Source: Isoptericola sp044389085 (GTDB taxonomy: Bacteria; Actinomycetota; Actinomycetes; Actinomycetales; Cellulomonadaceae). Taken from it: 64,000 nt of DNA. The notes beneath the pieces were generated by a model that saw nothing but the letters and a program-made list of their open reading frames with translations, had not been told where the DNA came from and searched no databases. The DNA lies in assembly GCF_044389085.1 (NCBI RefSeq), contig NZ_JBIRXP010000002.1:186001-250000 (forward strand), written 5' to 3'. The first letter of the stretch is position 1; every line of letters starts with the position of its first letter. The translations under genes and the position numbers were made by a program. This document shows positions 1-8,667 of the stretch, in pieces.

Positions 1-1
1 G

Positions 2-325
2 CACCGGGGCAAGGTTCTGCTGGCCGAGCCCGCGGAGCAGATGCAGGCGCGCGGCTTCAGCCTCACCGGCTCCGTGCGGGCCGTGGAGAAGATCGTCGGC
101 GGACGCCGGGTGCTGCACCGTCAGCAGCTCGGTGCCACGGTGCAGGTCACGATCGAGGGCGCGCCCGCCGACGGTGAGGCGGCAGCGGCACGAGCAGCCG
201 GCGTCGAGATCGGCTCGCTGCCTCTGCAGGACCTGTTCGTCCGGCTCACACAGCCCGGCGGCACCGACGAAGGCACGAGCCCGGTCGCGGAGCGGTCCGT
301 CGGTGGGGCGGAGGCGGGACGATGA
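2..325 (+). CDS. ABC transporter ATP-binding protein, C-terminal fragment
   Basis: This is the 3' end of a gene that begins before the window. The open frame runs from base 2 and stops with TGA at 323-325. The fragment begins HRGKVLLAEPAEQ, the type of sequence found just after the D/H-loop of ABC ATPases, followed by a charged C-terminal tail typical of drug/antibiotic-export ATPases. The stop overlaps the ATG of the next gene (ATGA), so it is translationally coupled to two membrane proteins. It most likely supplies the ATPase of a small ABC exporter. The catalytic motifs lie outside the window, so the family call rests on context and the tail. Confidence 0.6.
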   Translation, partial: HRGKVLLAEPAEQMQARGFSLTGSVRAVEKIVGGRRVLHRQQLGATVQVTIEGAPADGEAAAARAAGVEIGSLPLQDLFVRLTQPGGTDEGTSPVAERSVGGAEAGR

Positions 326-1101
326 CCGCCAGGACCACGATCGGCCGCCGCGAGCGCGACGCGTTCGCCGCCCACGCGCACGCCGCCGCCGTGCGGCGGG
401 TCACCCGCACCGTGGCCGTCGCCATGCTCTTCGTCGGCTCGATGTTCTGGGGCGTGTACGCCCTGATCACGGTGGCGCTGCCGCTGGTCGTGAACGCCTC
501 CGGCGGCGTGCTCGGCGGCGGGGCCATGACGGGAAACGAGTACGCGTCACGGTGGTTCGCCTTCTCGTTGGGCATCGTCATGATCACGGCCCTGGTCGTG
601 AACCACCTCGCCGCAGGCGGCACCCGGCGGGCACTGCTGAGCGGCTCGATCCGTGCCGCGGCGGTCACCGGGGTCGTCTTCGGCGCCGCCGCCAGCGCAC
701 TGCTGATGGTGGAGCAGGCGATCTTCGGCGCGATGGGCTGGCAGTGGGACCAGCTGGGCAGCGCCCTCGGGACGCACAACACCTGGATCCTGGTGACCGC
801 CGCCGCCGAGGCCCTCGCGGTCGTCGTCTACTCGCTGGTCGGGATGGCCGTGGCGGCGGGCTACTACACCGCCGGGGTCTGGCGCGGCACGCTCCTCGTC
901 CTGCCCGGGCTCGTGCTGCTGATGCTCGCGGACGCGACCACCCGCACCGGTGCAGGCGACGACGCGCTCACCGCGTTGCTGGGCGACGCCATGCCGACGT
1001 CACCCGCGGTCGGGTTCGGCGCGGCGCTGGTCGTCCTCGCCCTGGCCGCCGGCTGGTTCTGGTGGCAGCTGCGCACCGTCACGCTGCGGCCGGCGAGGTG
1101 A
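322..1101 (+). CDS. ABC exporter permease-like membrane protein, paralogue 1
   Basis: The 259-residue protein has about six predicted membrane segments (for example around residues 33-55, 80-98, 109-130, 155-175 and 190-210). It starts with ATG overlapping the upstream ATPase stop. It shares layout with the next protein: a basic N-terminus with RR pairs, then an FW-containing first membrane helix, an outer loop with a Gly-Gly pair, and a second helix followed by an AAGGTR motif (LAAGGTRRA here, VAAGGTRAS in the neighbour). The two are tandem paralogues and probably the heterodimeric membrane half of the exporter whose ATPase lies upstream. The substrate is unknown. Confidence 0.6.
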   Translation: MTARTTIGRRERDAFAAHAHAAAVRRVTRTVAVAMLFVGSMFWGVYALITVALPLVVNASGGVLGGGAMTGNEYASRWFAFSLGIVMITALVVNHLAAGGTRRALLSGSIRAAAVTGVVFGAAASALLMVEQAIFGAMGWQWDQLGSALGTHNTWILVTAAAEALAVVVYSLVGMAVAAGYYTAGVWRGTLLVLPGLVLLMLADATTRTGAGDDALTALLGDAMPTSPAVGFGAALVVLALAAGWFWWQLRTVTLRPAR

Positions 1102-1106
1102 GCGCC

Positions 1107-1892
1107 ATGACCACCTCCCCGATCCGAGAGCTCCCCGCGACCGAGCGGGCGCAGGCGTCGCACCGCCCCGCGGTCCGGGTCGCCCGACGCCGGGTCGTGC
1201 GCTCGCTGCTCCTCTCCGGCGCCTGGTTCTGGGCGATCTGGACGGTGTTCGTCGCCGGGGTGCCGGCGGCGGTGGACCGCTGGGGCGGCGAGATGCCGGA
1301 CCTCACCTACGACCTGGCGGGCGCACCGTCCCGCTGGGTGGCGTTCGCCGTCGGCGCGATCGTGTCGGGCAGCATGCTGCGCCTGCACGTCGCCGCGGGC
1401 GGGACGCGCGCCTCGGTCGTCGACGGCGTACTGCGGGCCGCCGCACTGGTCGGCCCGGCCTTCGGGGTGATGACCGTGCTGCTCACCCTCGGCGAGGAGC
1501 GCGTCTACGCCGCGCTCGACCTCCACTGGAAGGGCGGAGCCACACCGCTCCCGCTCGACACCGCCGCGGGGGTCGTCGTGACGGTCGTGGGCGAGGCGCT
1601 CGTCGTCGTGACGTACGCGCTCGCCGGCGTCGCCGTGGTCGCCGGGTTCCGGCGGTTCATCCACGTGCGCTGGGTGCTCTTCTTCCCGCCGCTGCTCGTC
1701 CTGCCGCTGCTCGTCCCGTGCGCGATCGCGGACCTCGCGACCCGTACCGGCCTGTTCGGCATCCCGTTGCGCGGCGGGTACGAGACCGTCCTCGTCGGCG
1801 CCGTCGGAACCGTGGTGGGCGGCCTCGCCGCGGCGGCCCTCGCGGCCGTCGTCGCGCACCGCCTGCTGCGCGACGTCCCCCTCCGTCCCTAG
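1107..1892 (+). CDS. ABC exporter permease-like membrane protein, paralogue 2
   Basis: The 261-residue polytopic membrane protein is a paralogue of the preceding one, sharing the RRR...FW first helix and the AAGGTR motif after helix 2. The ATG at 1107 lies 5 bases after the previous stop, consistent with one operon. About six hydrophobic segments are visible and there is no soluble domain. It probably pairs with the preceding protein as the permease of an ABC exporter. The family is not named with certainty because such short actinobacterial permeases diverge strongly. Confidence 0.6.
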   Translation: MTTSPIRELPATERAQASHRPAVRVARRRVVRSLLLSGAWFWAIWTVFVAGVPAAVDRWGGEMPDLTYDLAGAPSRWVAFAVGAIVSGSMLRLHVAAGGTRASVVDGVLRAAALVGPAFGVMTVLLTLGEERVYAALDLHWKGGATPLPLDTAAGVVVTVVGEALVVVTYALAGVAVVAGFRRFIHVRWVLFFPPLLVLPLLVPCAIADLATRTGLFGIPLRGGYETVLVGAVGTVVGGLAAAALAAVVAHRLLRDVPLRP

Positions 1893-1936
1893 CCACCCGA
1901 CCACCAGGCACCACCCGACCAGATTGGAGGCCTGCC

Positions 1937-2920
1937 ATGGCCGATCCCATCGTGGAGGTATCCCACCTTCGCAAGACGTACGGCGAGAAGGTGGCCGTGG
2001 ACGACGTGTCGTTCGCCGTCCGGCCCGGCGAGATCTTCGGCATCCTCGGCCCCAACGGGGCGGGGAAGACCACGACCGTCGAGACGCTGGCCGGCCTGCG
2101 GCAGGCGGACGGCGGCACCGTGCGCGTGCGCGGCATCGACACGCAGCGCGACCCGGTGGCCGTCAAGGACCTCCTGGGCGTCCAGCTCCAGGAGGCCACC
2201 CTGCACGACAAGATCACGGTGGGGGAGGCGCTGCGGTTGTTCGCCGGCTTCTACAGCGACCCGGCCGACCCGGACGAGCTCCTCCGACTGCTCGACCTCA
2301 CCGAGCACGCCGACAGGCAGTTCGCGAAGCTGTCGGGCGGCCAGAAGCAACGGCTGTCCATCGCGCTCGCGCTCGTCGGCAACCCGGAGATCGCCATCCT
2401 CGACGAGCTCACCACCGGGCTCGACCCGCAGGCCCGCCGCGCCACCTGGGAGCTCGTGGAGCGCGTGCGCGCCACCGGCGTGACGATCCTGCTGGTCACG
2501 CACTTCATGGAGGAGGCGGAGCGGCTGTGCGACCGGCTCGTCGTCATCGACGCCGGCCGGGTCGTCGCCGAGGGGACCCCCGCCGAGCTGATCGACGGGC
2601 TGGAGGGCGGGCGCACCGTCGTCGTGCGGTTCGCGCCGCGGGACGTCGAGCGCGGGCGCCGCGAGCTCGCCGTGCTGGTCGACCGGGACCCCGAGGTCGA
2701 GGGCATGGCCGACGTCGACGGGTCCGACGTCGAGCTCGCGGTCACGGGCACCCGCCGGGTGCTGTTCTCCCTCGTCCCGGCGCTCGCCGCCGCCGACCTG
2801 GTGCCGGACGACGTCCGCACCGTCTCCCGGTCGCTCGAGGACGTGTTCCTCGCCGTCACCGGGCGCAGCTACGACCCCGAGTCCTCGAACCACCTCGTCA
2901 CCGAAGGAGTGCCGTCATGA
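1937..2920 (+). CDS. ABC-2 type transporter ATP-binding protein
   Basis: The 327-residue ATPase powers an ABC-2 exporter. Walker A is GPNGAGKTTT near residues 38-47, the signature LSGGQKQRLSIA is near 132, Walker B with the catalytic Glu is AILDELTTGLDP near 152, and the switch His is in LVTHFMEEAE near 187. The remaining 110 residues form the C-terminal domain typical of DrrA/CcmA-like drug-export ATPases. The start at 1937 follows a GGAGG at 1926-1930. The gene overlaps its permease by four bases, so the two form a unit. The cargo (drug, lipid or peptide) cannot be read from the sequence. Confidence 0.9.
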   Translation: MADPIVEVSHLRKTYGEKVAVDDVSFAVRPGEIFGILGPNGAGKTTTVETLAGLRQADGGTVRVRGIDTQRDPVAVKDLLGVQLQEATLHDKITVGEALRLFAGFYSDPADPDELLRLLDLTEHADRQFAKLSGGQKQRLSIALALVGNPEIAILDELTTGLDPQARRATWELVERVRATGVTILLVTHFMEEAERLCDRLVVIDAGRVVAEGTPAELIDGLEGGRTVVVRFAPRDVERGRRELAVLVDRDPEVEGMADVDGSDVELAVTGTRRVLFSLVPALAAADLVPDDVRTVSRSLEDVFLAVTGRSYDPESSNHLVTEGVPS

Positions 2921-3726
2921 CCACCGCCGTCGCCACCGCCCCCGTGCGGACGGCCCGCAGTCGCTGGAGCGGGTTCGGGCCCCTGCTGCGCATCGAGACC
3001 ACCGTGTGGCTGCGCGACTTCGGGTCGGTGTTCTTCGGGATCCTCTTCCCGTCGGTCATCCTGCTCGGCGTCGGGTTCGCCATCCCCGGGATGCGGGACC
3101 CGATCACGGACGCCCCGCCGGACTCGCTCTGGTACGGGGTGTCGGCGATCGCGACCTTCCTGCCCACCGTGCTCGCCATGTCCGTCGGCACGCTCGCGGT
3201 CATGTCGCTGCCCGTCACGTTCGCGACCTTCCGCGACAAGGGGGTGCTGCGGCGGCTGTCCACGACGCCCATGCGCCCGCAGAGCCTCATCGTGGTGCAC
3301 CTGGTCATCAACGTCGTCACCACGCTCGTCGGTGCGGCCCTCGCCCTCGTGGTGGCGCAGCTCGCGTTCGGCATCGTGCGCCCCACCCAGCTCGGCGTCG
3401 TCGCCCTCGCGTTCGTGCTGGGGATGCTGTCGATGTTCTCCCTCGGCATGCTGCTGTCCGCCGTGGTGAACAAGCCCTCGACGGCCAACGCGGTCGGGTC
3501 GCTGGTCTACTTCCCGCTGCTGTTCCTCGCGGGCCTGTGGACGCCGGGCCCGATCATGCCGGACTTCATCCGGCAGATCGGCCAGTTCAGCCCGATGGGC
3601 GCCGCGGCGCAGGCGATGGACACGGGCTGGTTCGGCGAGGGGTTCCCGCTGCTCCAGGTGGTCGTCATGGTCGTGTGGACGGCCGTGCTGCTCCCCCTCG
3701 CGGCCCGGCTCTTCCGCTGGACGTGA
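2917..3726 (+). CDS. ABC-2 family transporter permease
   Basis: The 269-residue integral membrane protein has six predicted helices and the ABC-2 permease layout: a cytosolic N-terminus, a first helix after RIETTVWLRDFGSVFFG, an amphipathic segment with FRDKGVLRRLSTTPMRP (the conserved coupling element of this family), and a last extracellular loop with LWTPGPIMPDFIRQIGQFSP before the final helix. ATG 2917 overlaps the ATPase stop. With that ATPase it forms a DrrAB-like export system. A strong hairpin follows the stop. Confidence 0.9.
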   Translation: MTTAVATAPVRTARSRWSGFGPLLRIETTVWLRDFGSVFFGILFPSVILLGVGFAIPGMRDPITDAPPDSLWYGVSAIATFLPTVLAMSVGTLAVMSLPVTFATFRDKGVLRRLSTTPMRPQSLIVVHLVINVVTTLVGAALALVVAQLAFGIVRPTQLGVVALAFVLGMLSMFSLGMLLSAVVNKPSTANAVGSLVYFPLLFLAGLWTPGPIMPDFIRQIGQFSPMGAAAQAMDTGWFGEGFPLLQVVVMVVWTAVLLPLAARLFRWT

Positions 3727-3732
3727 CGACCG

Positions 3733-3772
3733 GTCGAGCCTGCCGGGGCCTGCGGGTCCCGGCCGGCTCGAC
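3733..3772 (+). terminator. Rho-independent-type hairpin after the ABC-2 permease
   Basis: A 15-bp inverted repeat with one mismatch (3733-3747 against 3758-3772) encloses a 10-base loop, seven bases after the permease stop. No U-tract follows, as is usual at this GC content. It separates the ABC cassette from the downstream symporter gene, whose ATG is 28 bases later. Confidence 0.6.
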
Positions 3773-3799
3773 GTGCGTACGGGAGTAAGGTCCCACCCC

Positions 3800-4768
3800 A
3801 TGCGCAGAGTGGCTGAGCTCGCCGGGAAGTGGTTCGCGGTGCTCGTGGTGCTGGGCGGGGTGGCGGGGCTGCTGGCCCCGACCGCCCTCGCCCCCGTCGC
3901 GGAGCAGACGCCGTTGTTCCTCGGGATCATCATGTTCGGGATGGGGCTCACGCTGCGGGGCTCCGACTTCGGGCTCGTCGCGCGGCGGCCGTGGGCGGTG
4001 CTGCTCGGCGTGGTCGCGCAGTTCACGATCATGCCGCTGCTCGCCTGGGGGATCGGGCACCTGTTCGGGCTCGAGGGCGAGGCGATGATCGGCATGATCC
4101 TCGTCGGCGCCGCGCCCGGGGGCACGGCGTCCAACGTCATCGTCTACCTGGCCAAGGGCGACACCGCCCTGTCGGTGACGCTGACGTCGGTGTCCACGTT
4201 GCTGGCCCCGCTGCTCACCCCGGCCCTGGTGCTGTGGCTGGCGGGCTCGCAGCTCGACGTCACCTACGGCGCGCTCGTCACCTCCATCGTGCAGATCGTG
4301 CTCTTCCCGGTGCTGGCGGGCCTGCTGGTGCGGGCGTTCGCCGGCAGGATCGTGGAGCGGTACCTGCTGCCGTACCTGCCGCTCGTCTCCGTCGCGGGGA
4401 TCGTCGTCATCGTCGCCGGGATCGTGGCCGCGAACGCCGACGCCGTGCTGAGCACGGGCATCCTGGTCGCCCTCGCCGTCATCCTGCACAACGCCCTCGG
4501 CCTGCTGCTCGGCTACGGCGCCGCGAGCCTGGCGCGGCTGGACGAGGGCTCTCGCCGCGCGGTGAGCGTCGAGGTCGGGATGCAGAACTCCGGCCTGGCG
4601 GCCAGCCTCGCCACCGACTACTTCACGCCCGCGGCCGCCCTTCCCGCGGCCCTGTTCTCGGTCTGGCACAACGTGTCCGGGTCGATCCTGGCGTCGTTCT
4701 GGGCGCGCCGTCCCGTGGCGACGGACGACCGGCGGGCTGCCGAGGACGCGCCTAGCCTGCACCCGTGA
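3800..4768 (+). CDS. Bile acid:sodium symporter (BASS) family transporter
   Basis: The 322-residue protein has 9-10 hydrophobic helices. It shows BASS-family features: LFLGIIMFGMGLTLRGSDF near residues 38-56, the VGAAPGGTASNVIVYLAKGD crossover near 105-125, and VEVGMQNSGLAASLA near 255. The PGGTASN segment and the EVGMQNSGLA helix form the Na+/substrate site in characterised members. Actinobacterial members import organic acids, pantoate or sulfur compounds more often than bile acids, so the substrate is open. The start at 3800 leaves a first helix beginning within 15 residues. The 3' end overlaps the next gene by four bases. Confidence 0.88.
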   Translation: MRRVAELAGKWFAVLVVLGGVAGLLAPTALAPVAEQTPLFLGIIMFGMGLTLRGSDFGLVARRPWAVLLGVVAQFTIMPLLAWGIGHLFGLEGEAMIGMILVGAAPGGTASNVIVYLAKGDTALSVTLTSVSTLLAPLLTPALVLWLAGSQLDVTYGALVTSIVQIVLFPVLAGLLVRAFAGRIVERYLLPYLPLVSVAGIVVIVAGIVAANADAVLSTGILVALAVILHNALGLLLGYGAASLARLDEGSRRAVSVEVGMQNSGLAASLATDYFTPAAALPAALFSVWHNVSGSILASFWARRPVATDDRRAAEDAPSLHP

Positions 4769-5496
4769 AGCCGTTCCTCTTCCTCGGCACCCGAGCCGAG
4801 GACGTCGCCGCCGACGGGGAGTACGACGCGGTGCTGCGCTACTCCGGGCTGACCGCCGCGTCCCTGCGCCGGGTCCGGCTCGAGCGGGAGCCCTTGCCGC
4901 CCGTCGACCTCGAGGGGCTCTCCGGCGTGATCGTCGGGGGAGGGCCGTTCAACTCCTCGGATCCGGAGGACGAGAAGTCCGCCGTGCAGCACCGCGTGGA
5001 GCGGGAGATGGCGGCCCTGCTCGACGAGCTGGTGGACCGCGACTTCCCGTTCCTCGGCGCCTGCTACGGCGTCGGGACGCTCGGCACGCACCAGGGCGGC
5101 GTCGTCGACCGCACGTACTCCGAGCCCGTAGGGCCCGCCGAGATCGAGCTGACCCCCGAGGGGCTCGCCGACCCGTTGCTGGCGGGGGTGCCCGCCCGGT
5201 TCACCGCCTACCTGGGCCACAAGGAGGCGGTGCGGGAGCTGCCGCCGTCGGCCACCCTGCTCGCCCGTTCCGCCGACGCCCCCGTGCAGATGTTCCGCGT
5301 GCGCCAGAACCTGTACGCCACCCAGTTCCACCCCGAGCTGGACCTGGCCGGCATCGAGCAGCGGGTCGAGGTGTACCGCACCTACGGGTACTTCCCGCCC
5401 GAGGAGGGCGACCGCATCGTCGCGCGCTCGCGCGAGCACCGCGTCACCGAGCCCATGCGCCTCCTGCGGAACTTCGTGACCCGCTACGCCCGCTGA
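4765..5496 (+). CDS. Class I glutamine amidotransferase-like protein (GMP-synthase-like)
   Basis: The 243-residue stand-alone class I glutamine amidotransferase domain has its nucleophile Cys at about residue 100 in FLGACYGVGTLG, and the His/Glu pair in QFHPELD near 190. This architecture (GATase alone, no synthetase) is annotated in many actinobacteria as glutamine amidotransferase or GMP synthase subunit. It may hydrolyse gamma-glutamyl amides or serve an unidentified synthase. GTG 4765 overlaps the symporter stop, implying co-transcription. No partner synthetase is adjacent. Confidence 0.8.
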   Translation: MKPFLFLGTRAEDVAADGEYDAVLRYSGLTAASLRRVRLEREPLPPVDLEGLSGVIVGGGPFNSSDPEDEKSAVQHRVEREMAALLDELVDRDFPFLGACYGVGTLGTHQGGVVDRTYSEPVGPAEIELTPEGLADPLLAGVPARFTAYLGHKEAVRELPPSATLLARSADAPVQMFRVRQNLYATQFHPELDLAGIEQRVEVYRTYGYFPPEEGDRIVARSREHRVTEPMRLLRNFVTRYAR

Positions 5497-5507
5497 CCGC
5501 CCCGAGC

Positions 5508-5554
5508 ACCTGTCAGCCCTGCGCACGGTCTTCCGTGCGCAGGGCCTGACAGGT
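5508..5554. terminator. Near-perfect 21-bp hairpin between convergent genes (first of two)
   Basis: The arms 5508-5528 and 5533-5554 are complementary except for one bulged C and enclose a TCTT tetraloop. The hairpin lies 12 bases after the amidotransferase stop, in the gap shared with the convergent metalloprotease gene, so it can terminate from the left. It starts with ACCTGTCAG and ends with CTGACAGGT; the second hairpin carries the same CTGTCAG motif. Confidence 0.75.
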
Positions 5555-5569
5555 TGCGGGCTCAGAAGG

Positions 5570-5613
5570 CTGTCAGGGTGAGCGCGCGGTCGACCGGGCG
5601 CTCACCCTGACAG
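5570..5613. terminator. Perfect 16-bp hairpin between convergent genes (second of two)
   Basis: The perfect inverted repeat 5570-5585 / 5598-5613 has a 12-base loop that contains a palindrome (CGGTCGACCG). It abuts the stop codon of the metalloprotease gene at 5615 and so probably terminates that transcript. It shares the outer CTGTCAGG motif with the preceding hairpin. Confidence 0.75.
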
Positions 5614-5614
5614 G

Positions 5615-7936
5615 TCAGCCCTTCGTGCGGGGCGTGGTGACGTCCACCGTCATCACACCGTTCTTGCCGTTGACGGCCTTGACCTTGATCTTCGTGCCCG
5701 AGCCGGCGACGACCACCGACCCGGTCGGGTTGGCCTCGTCGTAGTAGGCGTTCGGGTCGGTGTCGTCGAAGACGTTCTCCGCCTTCTGCGACCACGTGCG
5801 CAGCGTCGTCATGCCCGCCGCGGTCTCCCGGTGCAGGGTGAACGCGTCGGACTTGCCGAGGCCGAACGTCGCGTCGAACGCCTGGATGCGGTTGCGCGCG
5901 AGGGTGCCGTCCGACCAGCGCAGCGCCTGCGCGTTCGCGTCGACGGGCAGGGCCTGCCCGCCGCCCGGGTGGTCCGAGGTGTTGTTGTCGCCGTAGAACG
6001 TGTTGACGTACCAGACCAGTAGGCCGTCCTGGTAGGGGTAGTGCTCCACGGTGTTCGGCTTCGAGGTGGCCCAGCCGAAGTTGTACGGGCCCGTCTGCAG
6101 GGTCTCGTCGTAGCCGGCGTACTGCCGGTTCTCCGCCACGTAGTAGTGCGAGAACTCGACCTCGTGCGTGCCGTCGGCCTTGATGACGCTGAAGCCGTCG
6201 CTCGTCCAGCCCTCGAACCCGTCGGAGAAGTCCTCGTCGAGGGCGTCACCCACGGCGACGTCGTCGACCAGGAACCCGAGCAGGTTCAGCCCGCCGTCGC
6301 TCTGGTAGCGGAACCGGAGCTGGGCGTCCTGGCCGGCGTAGTCGGCGAGGTCGGCGGTGAGGTCGACCCACGCCTTGCCCGAGTCGCCGGAGATGCCGCC
6401 GTTCGCGTCCTCGTCCGAGAGGTTCGTCGTGAGCGGCGTCCACGTGGAGCCGCCGTCGGTCGAGATGTCGGCGAAGGCGTGGTCGTAGCCCGGCTCGATC
6501 GCGTACTGCACCTTGGCGGTCAGCGAGGCGCCGTCGGGCACGGTGAACGACGGCGACGCGAGCGTGTAGTTCGCGTTGCTGCCCGTGCCGGAGTAGGCGA
6601 ACTGGCCGTCGTGGGGCTCGACGCCGAGGTCGACGTCCTTCACCCCGTCGGGCAGGTTGACCACGACGGCCTGCGAGTTCGTCGTCGCGTGATAGGACGG
6701 GCCGAGCTTGACCGTGGCGCGCTCGCCCTGGTCGACCGTCTCGTAGTCCAGCCAGCCGAGGAACATCTTCTCCGTGGCGCCCATGTGGTTCGGCGTGGTG
6801 CCGATGGTGCCGTCGCCGTGGCCGAGCCAGGAGCCCGAGCTCATGAGGTTCCAGAACCCGGTGCCGTTCTCACCCTTGTTGGTGGTGTCGTAGTAGTCGG
6901 GCAGGCCGAGGTCGTGACCGAACTCGTGCGCGAAGACGCCGAGCCCGCCGTTCTCCGGCTCCGTCGTGTAGTCGCGGATCCACAGGTCGGAGTCGCCGAT
7001 CTTGATGCCGCCGACCTTGGGGAACCCGGCGGGGCCGTTCGTGCCGAGCGGGTTGACCGCCCACCGGTGCGACCAGATGGCCGACTCCGGCGCACCGGCC
7101 TCCTCGCCCTCCCCGGCGTGGATCGCCTGGAAGTGGTCGATGTAGCCGTCGGGCTCGTCGAAGATCCCGTCACCGTCGATGTCGTAGCGGTCCCAGACGT
7201 CGAACGACTTCAGGTACTCGTCGATCTCCGCGGCGGACTTCCCCTGGGCGACCTGGTCGGCGTACCACGCGTCGGCGGCGTCCTGCACGAACCGCGTCAT
7301 GTCGTCGTTCGACTCGGTCTGGCCGTACGACGCCGAGTTGAACGGCACGGTCACCCAGTCGGACACGTCGCCCTGCAGGTCGAAGCGCCCCGAGGACATC
7401 TCGTCGTAGACGCCGGCGAACGACTCGCCGTTCTGGTCCTCCAGCCCGGTGAAGAACATCTCCTCGTAGTGCTCCTGCGAGAAGTCGGGCTCCCAGTAGG
7501 TGGAGTTGTCGCTGCGGGTCGGCTCGGGGATCTCGTTGTGCACCGGGCCGGTGGCCGGTGCGTCGGGGAAGCGGGAGTCGGTCTTGTCCCCGAAGTCGAC
7601 GAGGAAGGTCAGGAGCTGGGCCGTCTGCTCCGTCTCGTACTCGACCCACTGGTTCTTGCCGACCTTGACCGACTTCGACGTGTGGGCGCCCTTGCCCCGC
7701 GTCTGCACGGTGGCGTCACCCATGGCGACGCGGTCGACGGCCTCCTGCTTGAGCGCGGTGCGCTTCTCGGCCAGCGGGTCGGGACGGTCGTCCTTCTTGA
7801 CGTGCGCGGCCGGGTCGTTCGGTGGGGCGTCGGACGCGGGCGCCGAGGACGCCGACGCGGCGAGGCCGGGCGCGAGGACGGCGGCGGTCAGCAGGGCTCC
7901 CGCTACGCCGAACGCGCTGGTGGTGCGTGCTCTCAC
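5615..7936 (-). CDS. Secreted M6 family metalloprotease (immune inhibitor A-like)
   Basis: The 773-residue exported zinc protease has a Sec signal peptide in about the first 35 residues (basic start, hydrophobic AFGVAGALLTAAVLAPGLA, then ASASSAPA). The zinc site is VFAHEFGHDLGLPDYYD near residue 335 (HExxH plus a distal Asp/Glu region). C-terminal to it are immune-inhibitor-A-type beta domains with the pattern TDGGSTWTPL near 495. The family degrades host or environmental proteins. The start is the GTG at 7936, preceded by GGAGGAAAACC; the frame stays open 36 codons further upstream but this GTG places the signal peptide correctly. It is transcribed alone and ends at a hairpin. Confidence 0.9.
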   Translation of the reverse strand: MRARTTSAFGVAGALLTAAVLAPGLAASASSAPASDAPPNDPAAHVKKDDRPDPLAEKRTALKQEAVDRVAMGDATVQTRGKGAHTSKSVKVGKNQWVEYETEQTAQLLTFLVDFGDKTDSRFPDAPATGPVHNEIPEPTRSDNSTYWEPDFSQEHYEEMFFTGLEDQNGESFAGVYDEMSSGRFDLQGDVSDWVTVPFNSASYGQTESNDDMTRFVQDAADAWYADQVAQGKSAAEIDEYLKSFDVWDRYDIDGDGIFDEPDGYIDHFQAIHAGEGEEAGAPESAIWSHRWAVNPLGTNGPAGFPKVGGIKIGDSDLWIRDYTTEPENGGLGVFAHEFGHDLGLPDYYDTTNKGENGTGFWNLMSSGSWLGHGDGTIGTTPNHMGATEKMFLGWLDYETVDQGERATVKLGPSYHATTNSQAVVVNLPDGVKDVDLGVEPHDGQFAYSGTGSNANYTLASPSFTVPDGASLTAKVQYAIEPGYDHAFADISTDGGSTWTPLTTNLSDEDANGGISGDSGKAWVDLTADLADYAGQDAQLRFRYQSDGGLNLLGFLVDDVAVGDALDEDFSDGFEGWTSDGFSVIKADGTHEVEFSHYYVAENRQYAGYDETLQTGPYNFGWATSKPNTVEHYPYQDGLLVWYVNTFYGDNNTSDHPGGGQALPVDANAQALRWSDGTLARNRIQAFDATFGLGKSDAFTLHRETAAGMTTLRTWSQKAENVFDDTDPNAYYDEANPTGSVVVAGSGTKIKVKAVNGKNGVMTVDVTTPRTKG

Positions 7937-8112
7937 GGTTTTCCTCCATGGGTGTCGGAGCGACCCGGCCGTGGGGGCCGGGCACCGTCGTGCCGGGGCG
8001 CGTCGGTGCGCCGGGGCAAACTGTGGCGGGGCACACATAACCACTTCCAGGTTTCACCCGCGAGACGAACAGAGCACGTGCCGCCGACCAGGAGGAACGG
8101 GAGGAACGGGGG

Positions 8113-8610
8113 TCAGCGCACGAAGTACGGGGCTCCGGAGCCGGCCGCCAACCAGCCGAGCGCGTGGCCCAGGCGCTCCGCGGACGAGGGCGCGAGATCC
8201 GTCGGGACGTCGTCCGGGGCGAACCACGCGACGTCCGTGGACTCGTCGTCGGCGACGTGCGCCCGTGCGACGGCGGCCGGGTTCGCGGCCCGGCACAGGA
8301 AGCACAGGTCGAGGTACTGCGAGCGGTCCCCGTTCGGGTAGTCGACCGGCGGGGTGACGGTGACCGCCACGAGCGCGTCGACCACGACGTCGACGCCGGT
8401 CTCCTCGAGCACCTCGCGGGCCAGCCCGACGGCCGGGTCCTCGCCCGGCTCGAGGATGCCGGACACCACGGCCCACAGGCCGTTGTCCGCCCGGCGGCCG
8501 AGGAGCAGCCGGCCGTCGTCGTCGAGCACGACGGCGGAGACGCCCGGCAGCCACAGCAGGTCGTGGCCCACGTGGGCGCGCAGGGCGGCGACGAAGTCGG
8601 GGACCGGCAT
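8113..8610 (-). CDS. Nudix hydrolase
   Basis: The 165-residue protein is a single Nudix domain. The Nudix box begins at about residue 52: GILEPGEDPAVGLAREVLEE followed by TGVD, matching Gx5Ex7REUxEExGU. The N-terminal LLWLPGVSAVVLDDDGRLLLGRR is typical of the actinobacterial NUDIX group annotated as ADP-ribose/NTP pyrophosphatases. Substrate specificity cannot be read. It is transcribed towards the metalloprotease gene with a 176-base gap containing no further gene. Confidence 0.88.
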   Translation of the reverse strand: MPVPDFVAALRAHVGHDLLWLPGVSAVVLDDDGRLLLGRRADNGLWAVVSGILEPGEDPAVGLAREVLEETGVDVVVDALVAVTVTPPVDYPNGDRSQYLDLCFLCRAANPAAVARAHVADDESTDVAWFAPDDVPTDLAPSSAERLGHALGWLAAGSGAPYFVR

Positions 8611-8667
8611 GACGCCGACCCTACGGCGGACCGCCGCCCGCCGCCCAGGGCCGTGGCGTGGGCGTGG

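Noticed and set aside
132..1892. A 586-codon plus frame spanning the two membrane proteins
   Set aside because: Its first 325 residues are Arg/Pro-rich out-of-frame sequence; only the part from ATG 1107 is a real protein.
6041..8341. A very long open frame (766 codons) on the plus strand opposite the metalloprotease gene
   Set aside because: It is the antisense shadow of the M6 protease: residues are Val/Arg/Gly-rich with no domain, and the minus-strand gene has signal peptide, zinc motif and ribosome site.
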